Positions 44,237 to 55,606 of a stretch of 64,000 nucleotides of DNA are shown in pieces; positions within the stretch are counted from its first letter, which is position 1; the number at the start of each line of letters is the position of its first letter. The notes below the pieces were generated by a model. That model did no database searches and was not told the DNA's origin. It saw only the letters and a list, made by a program, of their open reading frames with translations. This DNA is from Saccharum officinarum (taxonomy: Eukaryota; Streptophyta; Magnoliopsida; Poales; Poaceae): contig CM036162.1 of assembly GCA_020631735.1 (NCBI GenBank), forward strand, positions 93,854,401-93,918,400, in the 5' to 3' direction. Position numbers and translations under genes: made by a program.

Positions 44237-45753
44237 TGACTCGGAAGTCTTTGGTCACACCTCATCTTTTAGCGACAAGACTACCTTTTACATCGCCGTC
44301 ACCGTAAACTAGCACATCAACACCCACATATCCCTATTATGACCCGAATCTTATATTACATAAGTATTACATAAATATGTATGGTCATTGCATACAACCA
44401 ATCAAAATTGATTGATCAGCGTAGATACATGTCTAGCCTATATTATATATTGGAGTGGGGGTTTCTCAAAAAAAAAATTGGAGGGGGCATAGGGCATCCA
44501 TCAATTGATTAACAGCTTCTTCATGTGCTCAACTTTCTTGATTCTTCCACATATTATCCTTTTCCCTCAATAATTACTTTCTAACATCTTCTTATCTAGA
44601 ACTTCAAGTAACACTTCATTCACACCAGCAAGGGTAACTACTCTTTATTAGTAAGTTAAAATTATGACGAGATCATAGTGGTTTACTTACATTTGTTTTA
44701 GGAATGAGGTGGGATGCGATGGTTCTGTCCTAATTTTCAAGGACAGGATGACTCTATCTCTATGCTTGATTGATGGAATAGGATCATCCTAGTTTTATAT
44801 TTGATAGGATGGATACATGGGGAAAGATGAATCGAGTGTTTGGAACTTTGGATCCGTTAGAGCATCTCTAGCAGTTTGACATTTTTCGTTTTTCAAATCA
44901 TGGTGTTTGCCAACTCCCAAAATAATATGGGAATGACAAAAAGAGCTCATCTCCAAGAGTTTGACATATTTGATTTCGCAAAATCAAAAATTGGTCTCAC
45001 AGGCCTTTTCTTTCGCGGGAAGGCTTCGCGGGCACGCGCCAGAACACCACCGCCGTCACCTTCCCTTCATCGTGCGTGCAGTTGGTTCACGGCGGCAATT
45101 CCTCCCAGCCGGCCAGTAGCTCCTCCCAGGCGGTTGGTTCACGTGGGCACGCGTCCGCCCATTGCCCTGACCTTAACCTAGACTCCGCGTGACGTGGTTG
45201 TGGCCACCCCCGCCCTCGCTTGCCGGCGCACCCTTGACCCTAGCACCCGTCTCCACCTGGCACATCCGCACCCACCCCACTACTGTAACACAAAGATGAG
45301 GGAGGAACTGACGGACACTCACGCCAATGGAGAGGGACAAGTTCGACCTGAATCTAGGGAGAACATGGGAATAACTCCAACCCCGGTGTCTCTGAACAAA
45401 ACACCATGATGAAGTGGGATATCCACCTAGTAGCTAACTATTAATTGTGTTAGCGAGAAAACACAAGTTAAAAAGTAATATTTAGTTGTGTGGTAGGTAA
45501 GACAATAGATGACCGATTAGTTAAGGTTGTAAAGTAGCCTCAGAGCATCTTCAAGAGACTTTCTATATCCTTTCTAAATGCTAGAAATAGAGATTTTGCT
45601 GAAAAACTACCCTCCAACAGTTTTTCTAAATGATTATCCAGATATAGCTATCTTTTATTCTGGATTTTTCGCTAGCCAAAAAATAGAAGACGGGAATGAC
45701 TCTCTAGAGTGCGCATGAGATATAGATAAACGGTTGGAGAGTGAAAAGATATA
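44237..45753. other. No supported gene
   Basis: Mixed AT-rich and short GC-rich sequence (45010-45260). Two segments starting GAGCATCT (44862, 45544) resemble ends of MITEs, but no matching partners could be fixed. Short open frames at 44876-45409 lack recognisable domains. Confidence 0.45.
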
Positions 45754-46011
45754 CTCTCTTCACCCCAAATTATAAGGCATTCCAAGAATCGTGAGAGTCA
45801 AAGAATCTCAAGTTTGACCAAATTTATATGATAAGATAATAATATTTATGACACCAATTAAGCATCATTAGATTCTTCATTAATTATATTTTCATAGTAT
45901 ATCCATTTGATGTTATAAATTTTTTTAATTTTCTCTATAATTTTGGTTAAACTTAAGATGCTTTGACTCTCCAAGATTCTTTGAATACCTTATAATTTGG
46001 AATGAAGGGAG
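45754..46011 (+). mobile_element. Stowaway-like MITE
   Basis: Starts CTCTCTTCACCCCAAATTAT and ends with the complement of CTCCCTTCATTCCAAATTAT, flanked by TA on both sides (45752-45753, 46012-46013). Length 258 bases. TIR sequence and TA duplication match the Tc1/Mariner-type Stowaway group of grasses. Confidence 0.8.
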
Positions 46012-46126
46012 TAGAAAGCGATTTCTATGCAAATGGCTCTTCAGATGATGATTTAGAAAGTGAAATTTAGAAAGGTACTAGTAATAACTATTAGCTGCAT
46101 GGGATCAAGCAAACCATTAATTTATA

Positions 46127-46340
46127 CTCTATCAATCCCACAATAAGCAATTACAAAATTAAAATTTTATCCCACAATAAATGTAATTTTACCTCTTGCC
46201 CCAACTACAACTAGTAAATCTAGATATTTTTTTAGTTCCCAAAGCACAATCATAACCACCTTTTAATGAGGGCACATGTGTCATTACCATAACACAAAAT
46301 TCTGAAAAAAATGTATTTTACACTTATTTTTGGAACGGAG
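46127..46340 (+). mobile_element. Probable diverged Stowaway-like MITE
   Basis: Starts CTCTATCAATCCCACAATAAG after a TA and ends CTTATTTTTGGAACGGAG, roughly its complement. The right TA is not intact (TG). Length 214 bases, no coding capacity. Confidence 0.55.
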
Positions 46341-46768
46341 TGAACAGTGGCATCATGTCCTGAAAATTAAAGCGAAAAGGAAGTGCGGTTGTACGGAGAT
46401 GCTGAATGCGACTGTCACCAACTCACCACAATCACAATTCCCATTTGCAAGAAACATAGATACTCCTGTAATTTGTAGATTCGATCGGTGGAGAACTGGA
46501 GATTGAAAGCTCATGTATTTGATTTGAGGCCCATCAATTTGACGTGCTGACCACTGACCATCGGTAACACCCTGAATCACACAAGACGAGAGTTCCTATG
46601 GTACCAATGCTGCAGGCTAGGTAACCAAAAATGACACTTCACAAGAATCACAAGGCCGCCAAGGCATACTGTATGTCGTACTCCATCTCCATGTTTGTGG
46701 AAACCAGAGAGAGAGTGACCGGCGACGGAAAGCAAAAGGCAGTATCATGGATTCATGGTCGCAAGTTA

Positions 46769-47208
46769 GACTAGCCGCGGTGGGTGCTCTAAAACGATAC
46801 TCTAAAGCTATAGAGTATGAATATAGAGTAAAAATTGTTGCACTGGGTATTCTAAAACGATACTTTATTCCTTTTCTCACTCTATATTTAGAGTGGTACA
46901 GTGGTTACTCTATACTCTATAGTGACGGGCCCCACTAGCTAAACAAAGAAAAAAATGATATAACTCACAAACCAAAAATCCAAATTAAATTTCGATTGCA
47001 CCATTAAATTTGTCTCAATAAATCCTTCAAAACTAGATCACACATGTATATATTTAGATAAAGTGACAAGTGGGTCCCACAGTGGATAGAGTGGATAGAA
47101 GATGATATAGAGGATGGATGGGTGCAGAATAATTGAGTATAGAGGAGAGAATCTTGCTGACTAGGACATATAGGGGATGAATATAGAGGTCCATGAGTGC
47201 GGGTAGTC
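46769..47208 (+). mobile_element. Tourist-like MITE, first of a tandem pair upstream of DREB1
   Basis: The ends are GACTAGCCGCGG and the complement of GACTACCCGCAC, flanked by TTA (46766-46768, 47209-47211). It is 440 bases long and highly similar in sequence and orientation to the copy at 47276-47713. It contains a GTGGGTCCCACAGTGGATAGA block and CTCTATATTTAGAGT palindromes. Confidence 0.8.
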
Positions 47209-47275
47209 TTACAGGTCACTCTCGAAGCCACCCTGTTGCCTGCCTGGTTGCAAGTTGCATCCCACGGCGGCCTTA

Positions 47276-47713
47276 GACTACCCGCAGTGGGATACTCTAA
47301 AGGATACTCTAAAGCTTAGAGTATGAATATAGAGTAAAAATTGCTGCACTGGGTACTCTAAAATGATACTCTATTATTTTTATCACTCTATATTTAGAGT
47401 AGTACAGTGCTTACTCTATAGTGTGCAGTGGCGGGCCCCACTAGCTAAACAAAGGGGAAAAAATGCTATAACTCACAAACCAAAAATCCAAATTAAATTT
47501 CGATTGCACCATTAAATTCGTTTCAATAAATCCTTTAAAGCTAGATCACACATGGATATATTTAGATAAAGTGACAAGTGGGTCCCACAGTGGATAGAGT
47601 GGATAGATGATATAAAGAATAGATGGGTGCGGGAGAATTGAGTATAGAGGAGATAATTTTGCTGACTAGGACATATAAAGGATGAATATAGAGGTTCATG
47701 AGTGCGGATAGCC
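47276..47713 (+). mobile_element. Tourist-like MITE, second of the pair, in the DREB1 promoter
   Basis: The ends are GACTACCCGCAG and the complement of GGCTATCCGCAC, flanked by TTA (47273-47275, 47714-47716). It ends about 100 bases before the TATA box of the DREB1 gene at 47930. The matching promoter of the paralogue at 55607 lacks it: the sequence there reads GTCCTTACCCAGATGC, a clean unoccupied site around the TTA. The insertion therefore happened after the gene duplication. Confidence 0.85.
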
Positions 47714-47815
47714 TTAGCGAGATGCATTCCCCTTTTGCTTTGCTTTCTTTCTCCGGCTGTGAGAACTGGGCCTCCAATCCATTCCCGCGCTTTCTACTCT
47801 GCTTCAGCCGCCACC

Positions 47816-47825
47816 TATAAATATA
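47816..47825 (+). promoter_or_regulatory. TATA box of first DREB1 gene
   Basis: TATAAATATA, 105 bases before the start codon. The same box in the same context (CCGCC-CTATAAATAT) stands before the second gene. Confidence 0.75.
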
Positions 47826-47929
47826 CGCCCGCAAATCCCACCATCTGCATTGCAAAAACCACCCAAGTTCAAGCAGCAGCAACGCAGATCAACACAACCT
47901 TGAAGCGAAGGAAAATCGAGCTAGCCAAG

Positions 47930-48637
47930 ATGTGCCCAATCAAGGAGGAGACGAGCGCCGAGTCAGGCTCGCCGCCGTGCAGCTCGCCCTCGTCCTCCTC
48001 CACCTCGCTGCTGGAGCACCACCAGCAGACAGTGTGGACGTCGCCGCCGAAGCGCCCCGCGGGACGCACCAAGTTCCGGGAGACGCGGCACCCGGTGTTC
48101 CGCGGCGTCCGGCGCCGGGGCAACGCCGGGCGGTGGGTCTGCGAGGTGCGCGTGCCGGGGCGGCGCGGCTGCAGGCTCTGGCTCGGCACCTTCGACACCG
48201 CGGACGCCGCGGCCCGCGCGCACGACGCCGCCATGCTCGCCATCGCCGGCGGCGCGGGCTGCCTCAACTTCGCGGACTCGGCGTGGCTGCTCGCCGTGCC
48301 GGCGGCCTCGACGTACGACAGCCTCGCCGACGTCCGCCGCGCCGTGGCGAAGGCCGTGGAGAGCTTCCTTCGACGCGGAGAGGCGGCCGCGGAGGAGGAG
48401 GACGCGCGCTCGGCCGCGTCCTCGACGTCGTCATCCCCGGCCAGCGACGACGACGGCGGCGAGGAGTCGTCTTCGGCCACCGAGGACTCCCCGCCGTTCG
48501 AACTGGACATGTTCGGTGACATGAGCTGGGACTTGTACTATGCGAGCTTGGCGCAGGCGATGCTCGTGGAGCCGCCGCCCACAGTCCCCGCGTTCTGCGA
48601 CGACGGCGTCGCCGAAGTGCCACTCTGGAGCTACTAG
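47930..48637 (+). CDS. DREB1: DREB1/CBF transcription factor, copy 1
   Basis: 235 residues, single exon. The start MCPIKEE is shared with copy 2 and preceded by a TATA box. The AP2 DNA-binding domain spans about residues 56-115 ([40 protein letters not shown]). The CBF signatures frame it: [16 protein letters not shown] (40-55) before and DSAWL (116-120) after. The C-terminus is acidic/Ser-rich and ends LWSY, as in cereal DREB1 proteins. A Val replaces the dicot Glu at the usual AP2 position 19, normal for cereals. By family, it is a nuclear activator of CRT/DRE genes in cold and dehydration response. A longer open frame reaches 47702, but the leader has no homology to copy 2. Confidence 0.93.
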   Translation: MCPIKEETSAESGSPPCSSPSSSSTSLLEHHQQTVWTSPPKRPAGRTKFRETRHPVFRGVRRRGNAGRWVCEVRVPGRRGCRLWLGTFDTADAAARAHDAAMLAIAGGAGCLNFADSAWLLAVPAASTYDSLADVRRAVAKAVESFLRRGEAAAEEEDARSAASSTSSSPASDDDGGEESSSATEDSPPFELDMFGDMSWDLYYASLAQAMLVEPPPTVPAFCDDGVAEVPLWSY

Positions 48638-49009
48638 CTAGGACTAAAGGCCGCTGTGCTTCAATGTTTACCCTTTTCTTTCTCTTCGCGTCCAATGCCA
48701 ACAATTTGGTACTGTAAAGGTTACTGCTACTAGTAATGAGATTATGAGACAGAGCAGTTTGGGAAAAACAGAGCATGGCCGCTGTCTTTCTAATGGTAGC
48801 AAAAAGTATTCGAATTTGGAGCTTGTTATTATATTATAGTGGTTGACCCTGAACTTGTCTACGAGTACGACTCACATACAGTCTGAACTTAAAAATCGTC
48901 AATTTGGAGCCAATATATGTTATAACAGTGGTTGACCTTGAAGCTGCCCATGTAACCGCTAACGGCATGGATGACAATTCAATAATTCATCCCTGGTTCA
49001 AGTGGCCCT

Positions 49010-50560
49010 GAAATCCTTGACTTTCTCTTTTGGAAAATGGAGAAGATCCTGACTCCGTGACTCGAGAGCAGGCACGGAGATAGTCGGCGCGCTCAGTGGC
49101 CTGTATTTGACGAGTAGTACAGTACTCCGTTCTTGTAGAACTGCGAGCCTCTGTTTGGTCAAAACCTCAAAAGCATGCGTTTTTTCTAAGGCCACCACAA
49201 GCCCACAACGGCACAACCCACGAGCGAGGGTCAAGTGAGAATCCGTCTACCTGTTCAACTTGTACAGGAGGCACCTTAGCTTTTCGTGCCCGTGACTCTT
49301 TGACACTTGACAGTCAATCTGAACGTATGTCAGCAGTGATGCGGCGTAGAAACGGCAACGGCACGTTAACTGTTGATGGAGTAGTAGTATGCTTGAAGAC
49401 AGTAGCACTCAACGCACGTGGTACATAAGTAGATTCTTGCAGTGATACTAGTACAATCGCCAGCATTTCTGTTGACGATCGTTCACCAATGTTGGGGTAA
49501 ATTCTTCAGTGCTCTACTGACTTTTGTCGAGGGGTAAAAAAAACAGAGAAAAACTTCCCCAGAGTTCTGATAGAAAGTGGGGGTGGGGGGTTTCATTATT
49601 GTTTCAATCATAGGCCGTTTCCTTCAATGGTTTGTTGTTCAATGTTTGTTTGTGCAGCTGGTGTCCAGTCCAGTGTGACAGTGACACCACTAAGTACACT
49701 CCGTAGGCGCGATTGGCAGTATAGAAATCAGAAAGACATCGTTACAGCTGTAACATCTCAGATCACAGCTCAGCTTTGCGCATGCGGTGATTATTTCTGT
49801 CGCGGTTCCCGTACCAGTGCTGCACGTTTTTGCACTGATATTCCAGATAATCAGAACGTGTCATTTGTTTAAAATTAGTACTACACACTAAAATAAGGGT
49901 AACTGGAGCTAGGGAGGTGCCCATATAATCCTGTAGCATACGTAAAATAAAGCATGATGCATCTGTGTATGATAATCCAAGTTGGGAAAGTGCATTTAGT
50001 TCAAAGAACCGAATAAAGAAAAACATTTTTTATACTCCCCGTGTACCTTCCACTTGCAGCTATAAAAGCCACTACCAGATTAGCACCGGCAGCATAAAAA
50101 ATCAAGGTTCAGGTTACATGCAAGGCATTCAGCCGCGGCAACTGAACCTGACCGGACTTCCACAACTTTGAACGGCTCCCATATTCTAATCAAGCCACCG
50201 GACTCAAAAGGTCCCCGAAGAGACGAGATAATAAAGATAATAACCACGCCGATCCCCGTTCCCCGTTCTCACTACTGTCTCTCGAGTCGCGACGTCACCA
50301 TCGCGGCGCATCGAGGCCGCGGATGGGCAAGCGGGCGGCGCCCTCTTGACCGGCCCAAACGGCAACTCGACCCTCCGTCGTCAGCTCTGCTCCTCACCGC
50401 GAGAGGAGAGCAGCAGAGAGCACGGCTGGGGATCCGATCCGTCGGCCGCCGAGGGTACGGGCGCACGGCCAGCGTGGATGTGAGCGGACGCGCACCGGAC
50501 GACGAACCGAGAGATCACCTTATGGCTTTTTTTTCTATTTATTAATTATTAAAAAAAGGG
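49010..50560 (+). repeat. Module B: DREB1-linked non-coding module
   Basis: Follows copy 1 at about 370 bases. Blocks shared with A, C and D include GGGTCAAGTGAGAATCCG (49228-49245), GACAGTCAATCTGAACGTATGTCAGCAGTGATGC-type sequence (49308-49341), CCAGTGTGACAGTGACACC (49669-49687), TTTCTGTCGCGGTTCC (49795-49810), AAGTGCATTTAGTTCAAAGAACC (49987-50009), and a GC-rich end with GGGGATCCGATCCGTCGGCC (50428-50447). No coding gene is supported inside. Confidence 0.55.
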
Positions 50561-51169
50561 TGGCCTTTTCGCATTGATTGACGCTCGCGACTCGTTCTGG
50601 TTAGGATGGGGACGCAGGCAGCGGATGGAGGTGGGGGAAGCACCAGCCATAGGTTGGACAAGCGGGGCTGATCTGTTGTCAAAAAAAAAGCGGGGTTGAT
50701 CGAGCCGAAAAAAATCTTTGTACATATATGTCATAAAAACTTATACAGCGATCATTTGTATTATTTCTTTCATTTTACACGTTCATCTGTTAACAATAGA
50801 GATGCAACTTATTGCCTGATCATTTGGATGACATAGGACTCCGATCCACACCAGCTTGAATGATCATTGATCGCTACCCTAACTCATACAGTACGGATAT
50901 GAAAGTTTGAGGATTAGATGTCCTTTGATATGCAGGAATTTTACGAGAATAGTATAAGGTTTAATCCTGCAGGAACAAATTTTTTCCGTTTTAATCTCCG
51001 GGGGCGATTAAATTGCTCGTATCTCTATCCCTTTCCCGCGGAAAATCGTGAATCGGATCTCCATTGCCATCTCTAATCAAGACCATTCTCATGGCTAGTG
51101 CGTGGTACGATGAATGCTCATCATCAGTCTACGACGATCACCGCAACTGGCATCCTACGGACAGGCGAG

Positions 51170-52640
51170 TCTGACCAGAAAATTTTGACTTTATAGGAGG
51201 CAATAATTTAAGCCTAAAGAGTACTAATCAGTATCTCAGTCGCTTGTATTTTACACTTCTTGAATCTATTATTGGACGGCGGGCCCCAGGCCTGGCATCG
51301 TTTCTCTAAAGGGTCAACTGGTCAAGTACCCAAGGTGACAAGCTGTTACCTCTGCGTACCTGTTCAACTGACGCAGGGGATGACCCCCAGGCTTTGCCTC
51401 GCTGGTCGCTGCCGATGATGCTGTTGACGGTGAATCTGAACACTCATATGTCAGCTCTGGTTTCACATACAAACGGCAAAGGCACGTCGCACGTCTTGTG
51501 TTGTCTGTTGACCGAGTAAAATCCACCGCTGTGCAGCAGTATTGCGAGCTCTGGTATCCACACAGATACGTCACACGTGGTATCCACAAGTATTGGAGGT
51601 CCGAAACAATATGTATTCTGTAAGAAAAACACTCTCTTCTCTGTTTATCTGTATATTGTCAGTCTATCTACAAGTACCCCTGATTAAACAAGATAATCAA
51701 CTTGGGCCGAAAGTGCATTCGATGGTTCAAAGAACCGAATAAAGAAAAGCCTGTTTTTTTTTAAACAAAGCATCCACTTGCAGGTGGCTCCCACTCCCAG
51801 CAGACTAGAGATAACCACCCAGGCCAATGCCAAGAGCCCAAAAGCGCGTGTAAACGGAGCGGACGGATAAGCTCGGACCGCCCGTTCGCGTTGCTGCCGC
51901 GGCGCGGCGGACGCACCGCGACGTCGCCATCGCCCATCGCCGCTTAGCCCGCTCTATGCCTCACGCGGCCCCCTTGACCATCCCAAACGGCAAGCTCCCA
52001 CCACAAGCAGCAGCTGGGGATCGGATCCGTTGGCCGCCGAGTGCACGGGGCCAGCACTGACGCTGACGACGACCCGAGAGATCGTTCGCCCTTTCGTGTT
52101 GATGGCCGCAGACAGACGATGAGTAGTAGAGGTACAGTACTCCGACGAGATTGCACGAACGGCGCGGAGGCGGCCAGGGGAGAAGCACCTGCACATCCCA
52201 CGGCTTTGGCAGGCGGGATTGATTGATCATTTGATCTGAACGCCCAAAATAACGGATTTTGTCCGCTTCCCCAGGAAGTCGACGCAAATCGCCATCGTTT
52301 CTTTTCTTTCTGGCAAAAATGGCAAGTCGGATCAGGACTGGTGCGACTCAGGCCATGTTAGTTGCCCGAGCGCCAAATTCACTGTTGGGAACTGTAACAC
52401 AATGTAGCATTTCGTTTGTATTTGATAATAGTTGTCCAATCATTGACTAATTAGGCTCAAAACGTTCGTCTCGCAAAGTATAACCAAACTGTGTAATTAA
52501 TTTTTAATTTTATCTACATTTAGTACTTCATGTATGTATCGTAAATTTAATGTAACGGAGAATCTTCTTTTTATATAGTGTCAAATTCAGAAATTTTGGA
52601 GAAACTAAACAGTCTCCGGTTGGCTGGCTCGCCGCATGTG
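51170..52640 (+). repeat. Module C: DREB1-linked module without a gene
   Basis: It opens with GTCTGACCAGAAAATTTTGAC (as in module A), then CCTGTTCAACTGACGCAGGGG (51358-51378), TGAATCTGAACACTCATATGTCAGC-type sequence (51431-51455), AAAGTGCATTCGATGGTTCAAAGAACCG (51710-51737) and GCGCGTGTAAACGGAGCGGA (51844-51863). The GC-rich part ends GAACGCCCAAAATAACGGATTTTGTCC (52236-52262), parallel to 37578-37604 in module A. The rest of the shared 3' block continues at 52630-52800, beyond an inserted MITE (52351-52613). No DREB1 frame lies between B and C. Confidence 0.55.
52351..52613 (+). mobile_element. MITE-like insertion in module C
   Basis: Starts GGCCATGTTAGTTGCC and ends with the complement of GACTGTTTAGTTTC. 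It shares TGTAGCATTTCGTTTGTATTTG and GCTCAAAACGTTCGTCTCGC blocks with the element at 52796-53071. Module A has no such sequence at the matching point, supporting insertion. No target duplication could be fixed. Confidence 0.6.
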
Positions 52641-52795
52641 GTTTAGGTGCGGGAGCTTCCCTGTTGCTGCCGGCCGCCCTTTTGTGATACCGCCGGGATG
52701 CTGGGTTGGGTGCCTGCGGTTTCGGGCCTCAGCACCTGGTAATGTCGCTATCGGGTGGATGGATCTCGGGGACGCTGTACGTGAGACGTCCACTG

Positions 52796-53071
52796 GGCCT
52801 TGTTTAGATCACAAAGTCGGGTGTGGTCAAATCTGCACAGTGACACCCCTGAACACTGTAGCATTTTTGTTTGTTTATAGTAATAATTGTCTAAATCTTG
52901 ATTAATTAGGCTCAAAATGTTCATCTCGCAAAGTACAACAAAACTGTGCAATTAGTTTTTGATTTCATCTACATTTAGTACTCCATATATATACCGGCAT
53001 TTTAATATGATGGGGAATCTTTTTTTTACATAGTAGAATTTGAGGGTGAATTCTGAAATCTAAACCAGGCC
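52796..53071 (+). mobile_element. MITE with GGCCTTGTTTAGA ends
   Basis: Starts GGCCTTGTTTAGATC and ends TCTAAACCAGGCC, inverted ends. The 276-base body is related to 52351-52613 in the same orientation (CTGTAGCATTTTTGTTTG, TTAGGCTCAAAATGTTCATC, ACATTTAGTACT). The type is very common in Andropogoneae genomes (from memory of the family; unchecked). Confidence 0.75.
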
Positions 53072-53416
53072 TTGATTTTTCATCTGCGTACTACAAGATA
53101 TTACTGTCAGGAAGACTTCTCTTTGCTCTTATATGAGTTGATCGAGTGATGAGTTGCTTTGTCGAGGCGACGTGCTCGTGGATAGCAAGCGCCTACGGTG
53201 ACTCGGTTAAACTCAAGATTTGCCGGTCCAACTCAGTTCTTCGGAGGTGCTCATAGGGGTAGAGTGTACATGCGTGTGTTCGTAGAGCGAGTGTATGCTC
53301 GTGTACATGAGCATCTGCGTCTGTAACTGGGTTGCTTAGTGAGTATATCAAAAGAGCTAGTTCTTTTTTTTTGGCGGGGAGCTAGGTCTTTGGTAAAGAA
53401 AGTTTCTTACTAGTGT

Positions 53417-53885
53417 TCTGTCGGTGTTTTGTGAACCGACGAGTGAATTTATATGTGTGTTAAACTGCTCTAGGAAGACGATAGTAGCATATAAAGACAT
53501 AAAGAATTATACTGGTTCAGGCCGGGACCCTATGTCTAGTCTCAGAGAAGATCGAGTGCGTGTTCCTCTGTTGAACACTCTAAAGTTCTTACAATGAGGT
53601 ATGTAAGAAGAGGGAATGAGGTAGGAGAAGTGAGGTGAGGGACTGCCTGAATGAAATCTCGAGAGTCTGTCCCCTTGGATGAGAGCCCTGACCGCCCTTA
53701 TATAGAATCCGGGGCCAGGTTACAGATGGAGATGGGTTCTACCGACTGAGTGGTCGTAAGCCCGAGGAAGGGAAAACTAGTAAACTTGGCTTGCAAGGAA
53801 GGGCGTCTTGTCTTGGCGACGGCGTAAGTTCGGATATGGTTGTCGTCACGTTCTTGTACCCATGTCGCAGCATGCGTGGCGTGAT
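53417..53885 (+). repeat. Truncated LTR-like fragment related to the solo LTR at 5545
   Basis: Begins TGTCGGTGTTTTGTGAACCGACG. As in 5545-5900, it is followed by an ACTGGTTCAGGCC / TTGGTTCAGGCC block, a CC(A/T)A(T/C)GTCTAGT block and a CTTTTATA or CTTATATA element. The 3' half is missing. Only partial similarity can be shown by eye. Confidence 0.4.
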
Positions 53886-55270
53886 GCTACAATCAATGAA
53901 GAGATTTTAGATCGAAATATTTTTATGAGAATTTGAAACACTACCTAACACATCCTTAATATACTCGAGAAAGCAATAGTTGCTTTTTTGCAAGGGCTAG
54001 GAACGGGACATAGCGTTGAGGTGATATAGAAAATACTCTTTACGTCAAGATAGAGTGTATGATTCAGAAAAAGTCAAACTTTATAATTTAACCAATAATT
54101 ACTTATACTCTATAAATGCTTAGGATATAAGAGCAATATAAATAGATTCTATTAATATATACAAATTGATTTTTGCAACATCAACAATTGATAATAGATC
54201 ATAAGATCAATTGATTGCCAAAGTGTACATCAAAATACTTTTATAAAAAACAGAGATGAGGGCATCAGTCACCCTATTACGGAACATTATTGGATCCTGA
54301 AGTACAAGGAAGCTTTGCGTTTTTACATCTCACCACATTGCTCACACAATTGTAGTAAACATATGTATTTTTGGCAATCAGACGTAAAGTATCACACTAT
54401 TCACCACCTACAAAGCAGCCCTCCATATCACGATTACAATTTCGATAGATTGCTTGAGATCTAAAAAAAAGGCTTGGAATTTGAAATTTGAAGTTCAATT
54501 TTTCAAGTTTACGGGGAAAAAATGCTGACCTCAATGTTTTGTGACTTCCAAAGTTTGATGGACGCAATCTTTACGGACACGGTTTTCTTGCATAGAAGAC
54601 TCATTCTTTATGCCATGCTCAATCCCAAATTCCCCGTTCCTCAAGTCAAAAAAAAAATCCCCGTTCCTTTTCTTCTATAGAAGAGTCATTCTTAATTAGT
54701 TGAGGTGAACGGAGCGGGTTTAAATCTCGACTTGATATTTTTATATTTTTCTAAATTTATTTAAGGAATGAACATATTATTATTGTAGTAGAAAACGTGA
54801 ACATTGACAGCGAGATCCCTCTAATGGCTTTGTCAATCTTGTATCTTACTCTCTCGATCCCTAAATAATTGTCATCGTTAGTGTATTGTCACAACTTTGA
54901 CTCGATTTATAAAAAATATGTGTAACATTTATAGTTTCAAATATATTTATTAAAAAGACAGATTCATAGATCTTTTGAACCATACTAATTATTTACCATA
55001 AATATTAATATTTTTTAATATATATTTAGTTTAAAGTTATTTCTCGAGAAGCGACTCATACCGTAAGATTGAGTGTCTGAGAGCATCCACGTGCGGATAA
55101 AAACTCTGAATTAATTGATAAGACACACCAGCTTTTCATTGACTGAACACAAGTTTCCCGGCCATAGTTGCGGCCATTTCTTTTCCTTTATCATGAAACA
55201 AGAGTGACATTGGTTTTTTCTCATACAACAAAGAAAAGAGAATAGATTGATACTACTAGCATTTTTCCTT
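53886..55270. other. No supported gene; AT-rich intergenic DNA
   Basis: AT-rich stretch with one half of a Stowaway-type element near 54848 (CTCTCTCGATCCCTAAATAATTG) whose other end is not clear. Upstream of 55287 no similarity to the first DREB1 flank was seen. From 55287 the two DREB1 upstream regions match (GTCACT(C/G)TCGAA). Confidence 0.45.
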
Positions 55271-55487
55271 GTCATCATCACAAGTCACTGTCGAAATCGC
55301 CCTGTTGCCTGCCTACTTGCAAGCTGCAACTTGCATCCCCGTCCTTACCCAGATGCAGCCACCTTTGCTTTCTTCTCCAGCTGGGCGGCCAAGCCCACTG
55401 GCTCGTAGCTCCCCTCCCGCGTTTTTTACTCTGTTCAGCTAAGCTGACTGCTACTGCTGCTCTGTGCTCCGACCTCCAGCCACCGCC

Positions 55488-55495
55488 TATAAATA
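55488..55495 (+). promoter_or_regulatory. TATA box of second DREB1 gene
   Basis: TATAAATA in CACCGCCTATAAATATGCG, 112 bases before the start codon, matching the box at 47816 in sequence and context. Confidence 0.75.
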
Positions 55496-55606
55496 TGCGT
55501 CCTCAAATCCCATCGCAAAAACCACTCGAACACAACTCAAGCACAAGCAGGACCAAAGGCACCCGCACCATCCGACGCTCAAGCAGAGAAGTGATAAGAA
55601 GAGAAG

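Noticed and set aside
44876..45409. Two adjacent plus-strand frames as a possible gene
   Set aside because: No recognised motif, mixed composition, and repeat-like GAGCATCT borders; not enough support.
47702..47929. 76-codon upstream extension of DREB1 copy 1
   Set aside because: It starts inside a MITE end and runs through the TATA box, so it cannot be transcribed from that promoter; the paralogue has no equivalent.
47869..48776. Long frames antisense to or in other frames of DREB1 copy 1
   Set aside because: Shadows caused by the high GC of the third codon positions; no domain and no conservation beyond that imposed by the DREB1 frame. The same holds for 55495-56112.
54840..55075. Second complete Stowaway element
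   Set aside because: Only the left end (CTCTCTCGATCCC...) is recognisable; no matching right end or TA could be placed.
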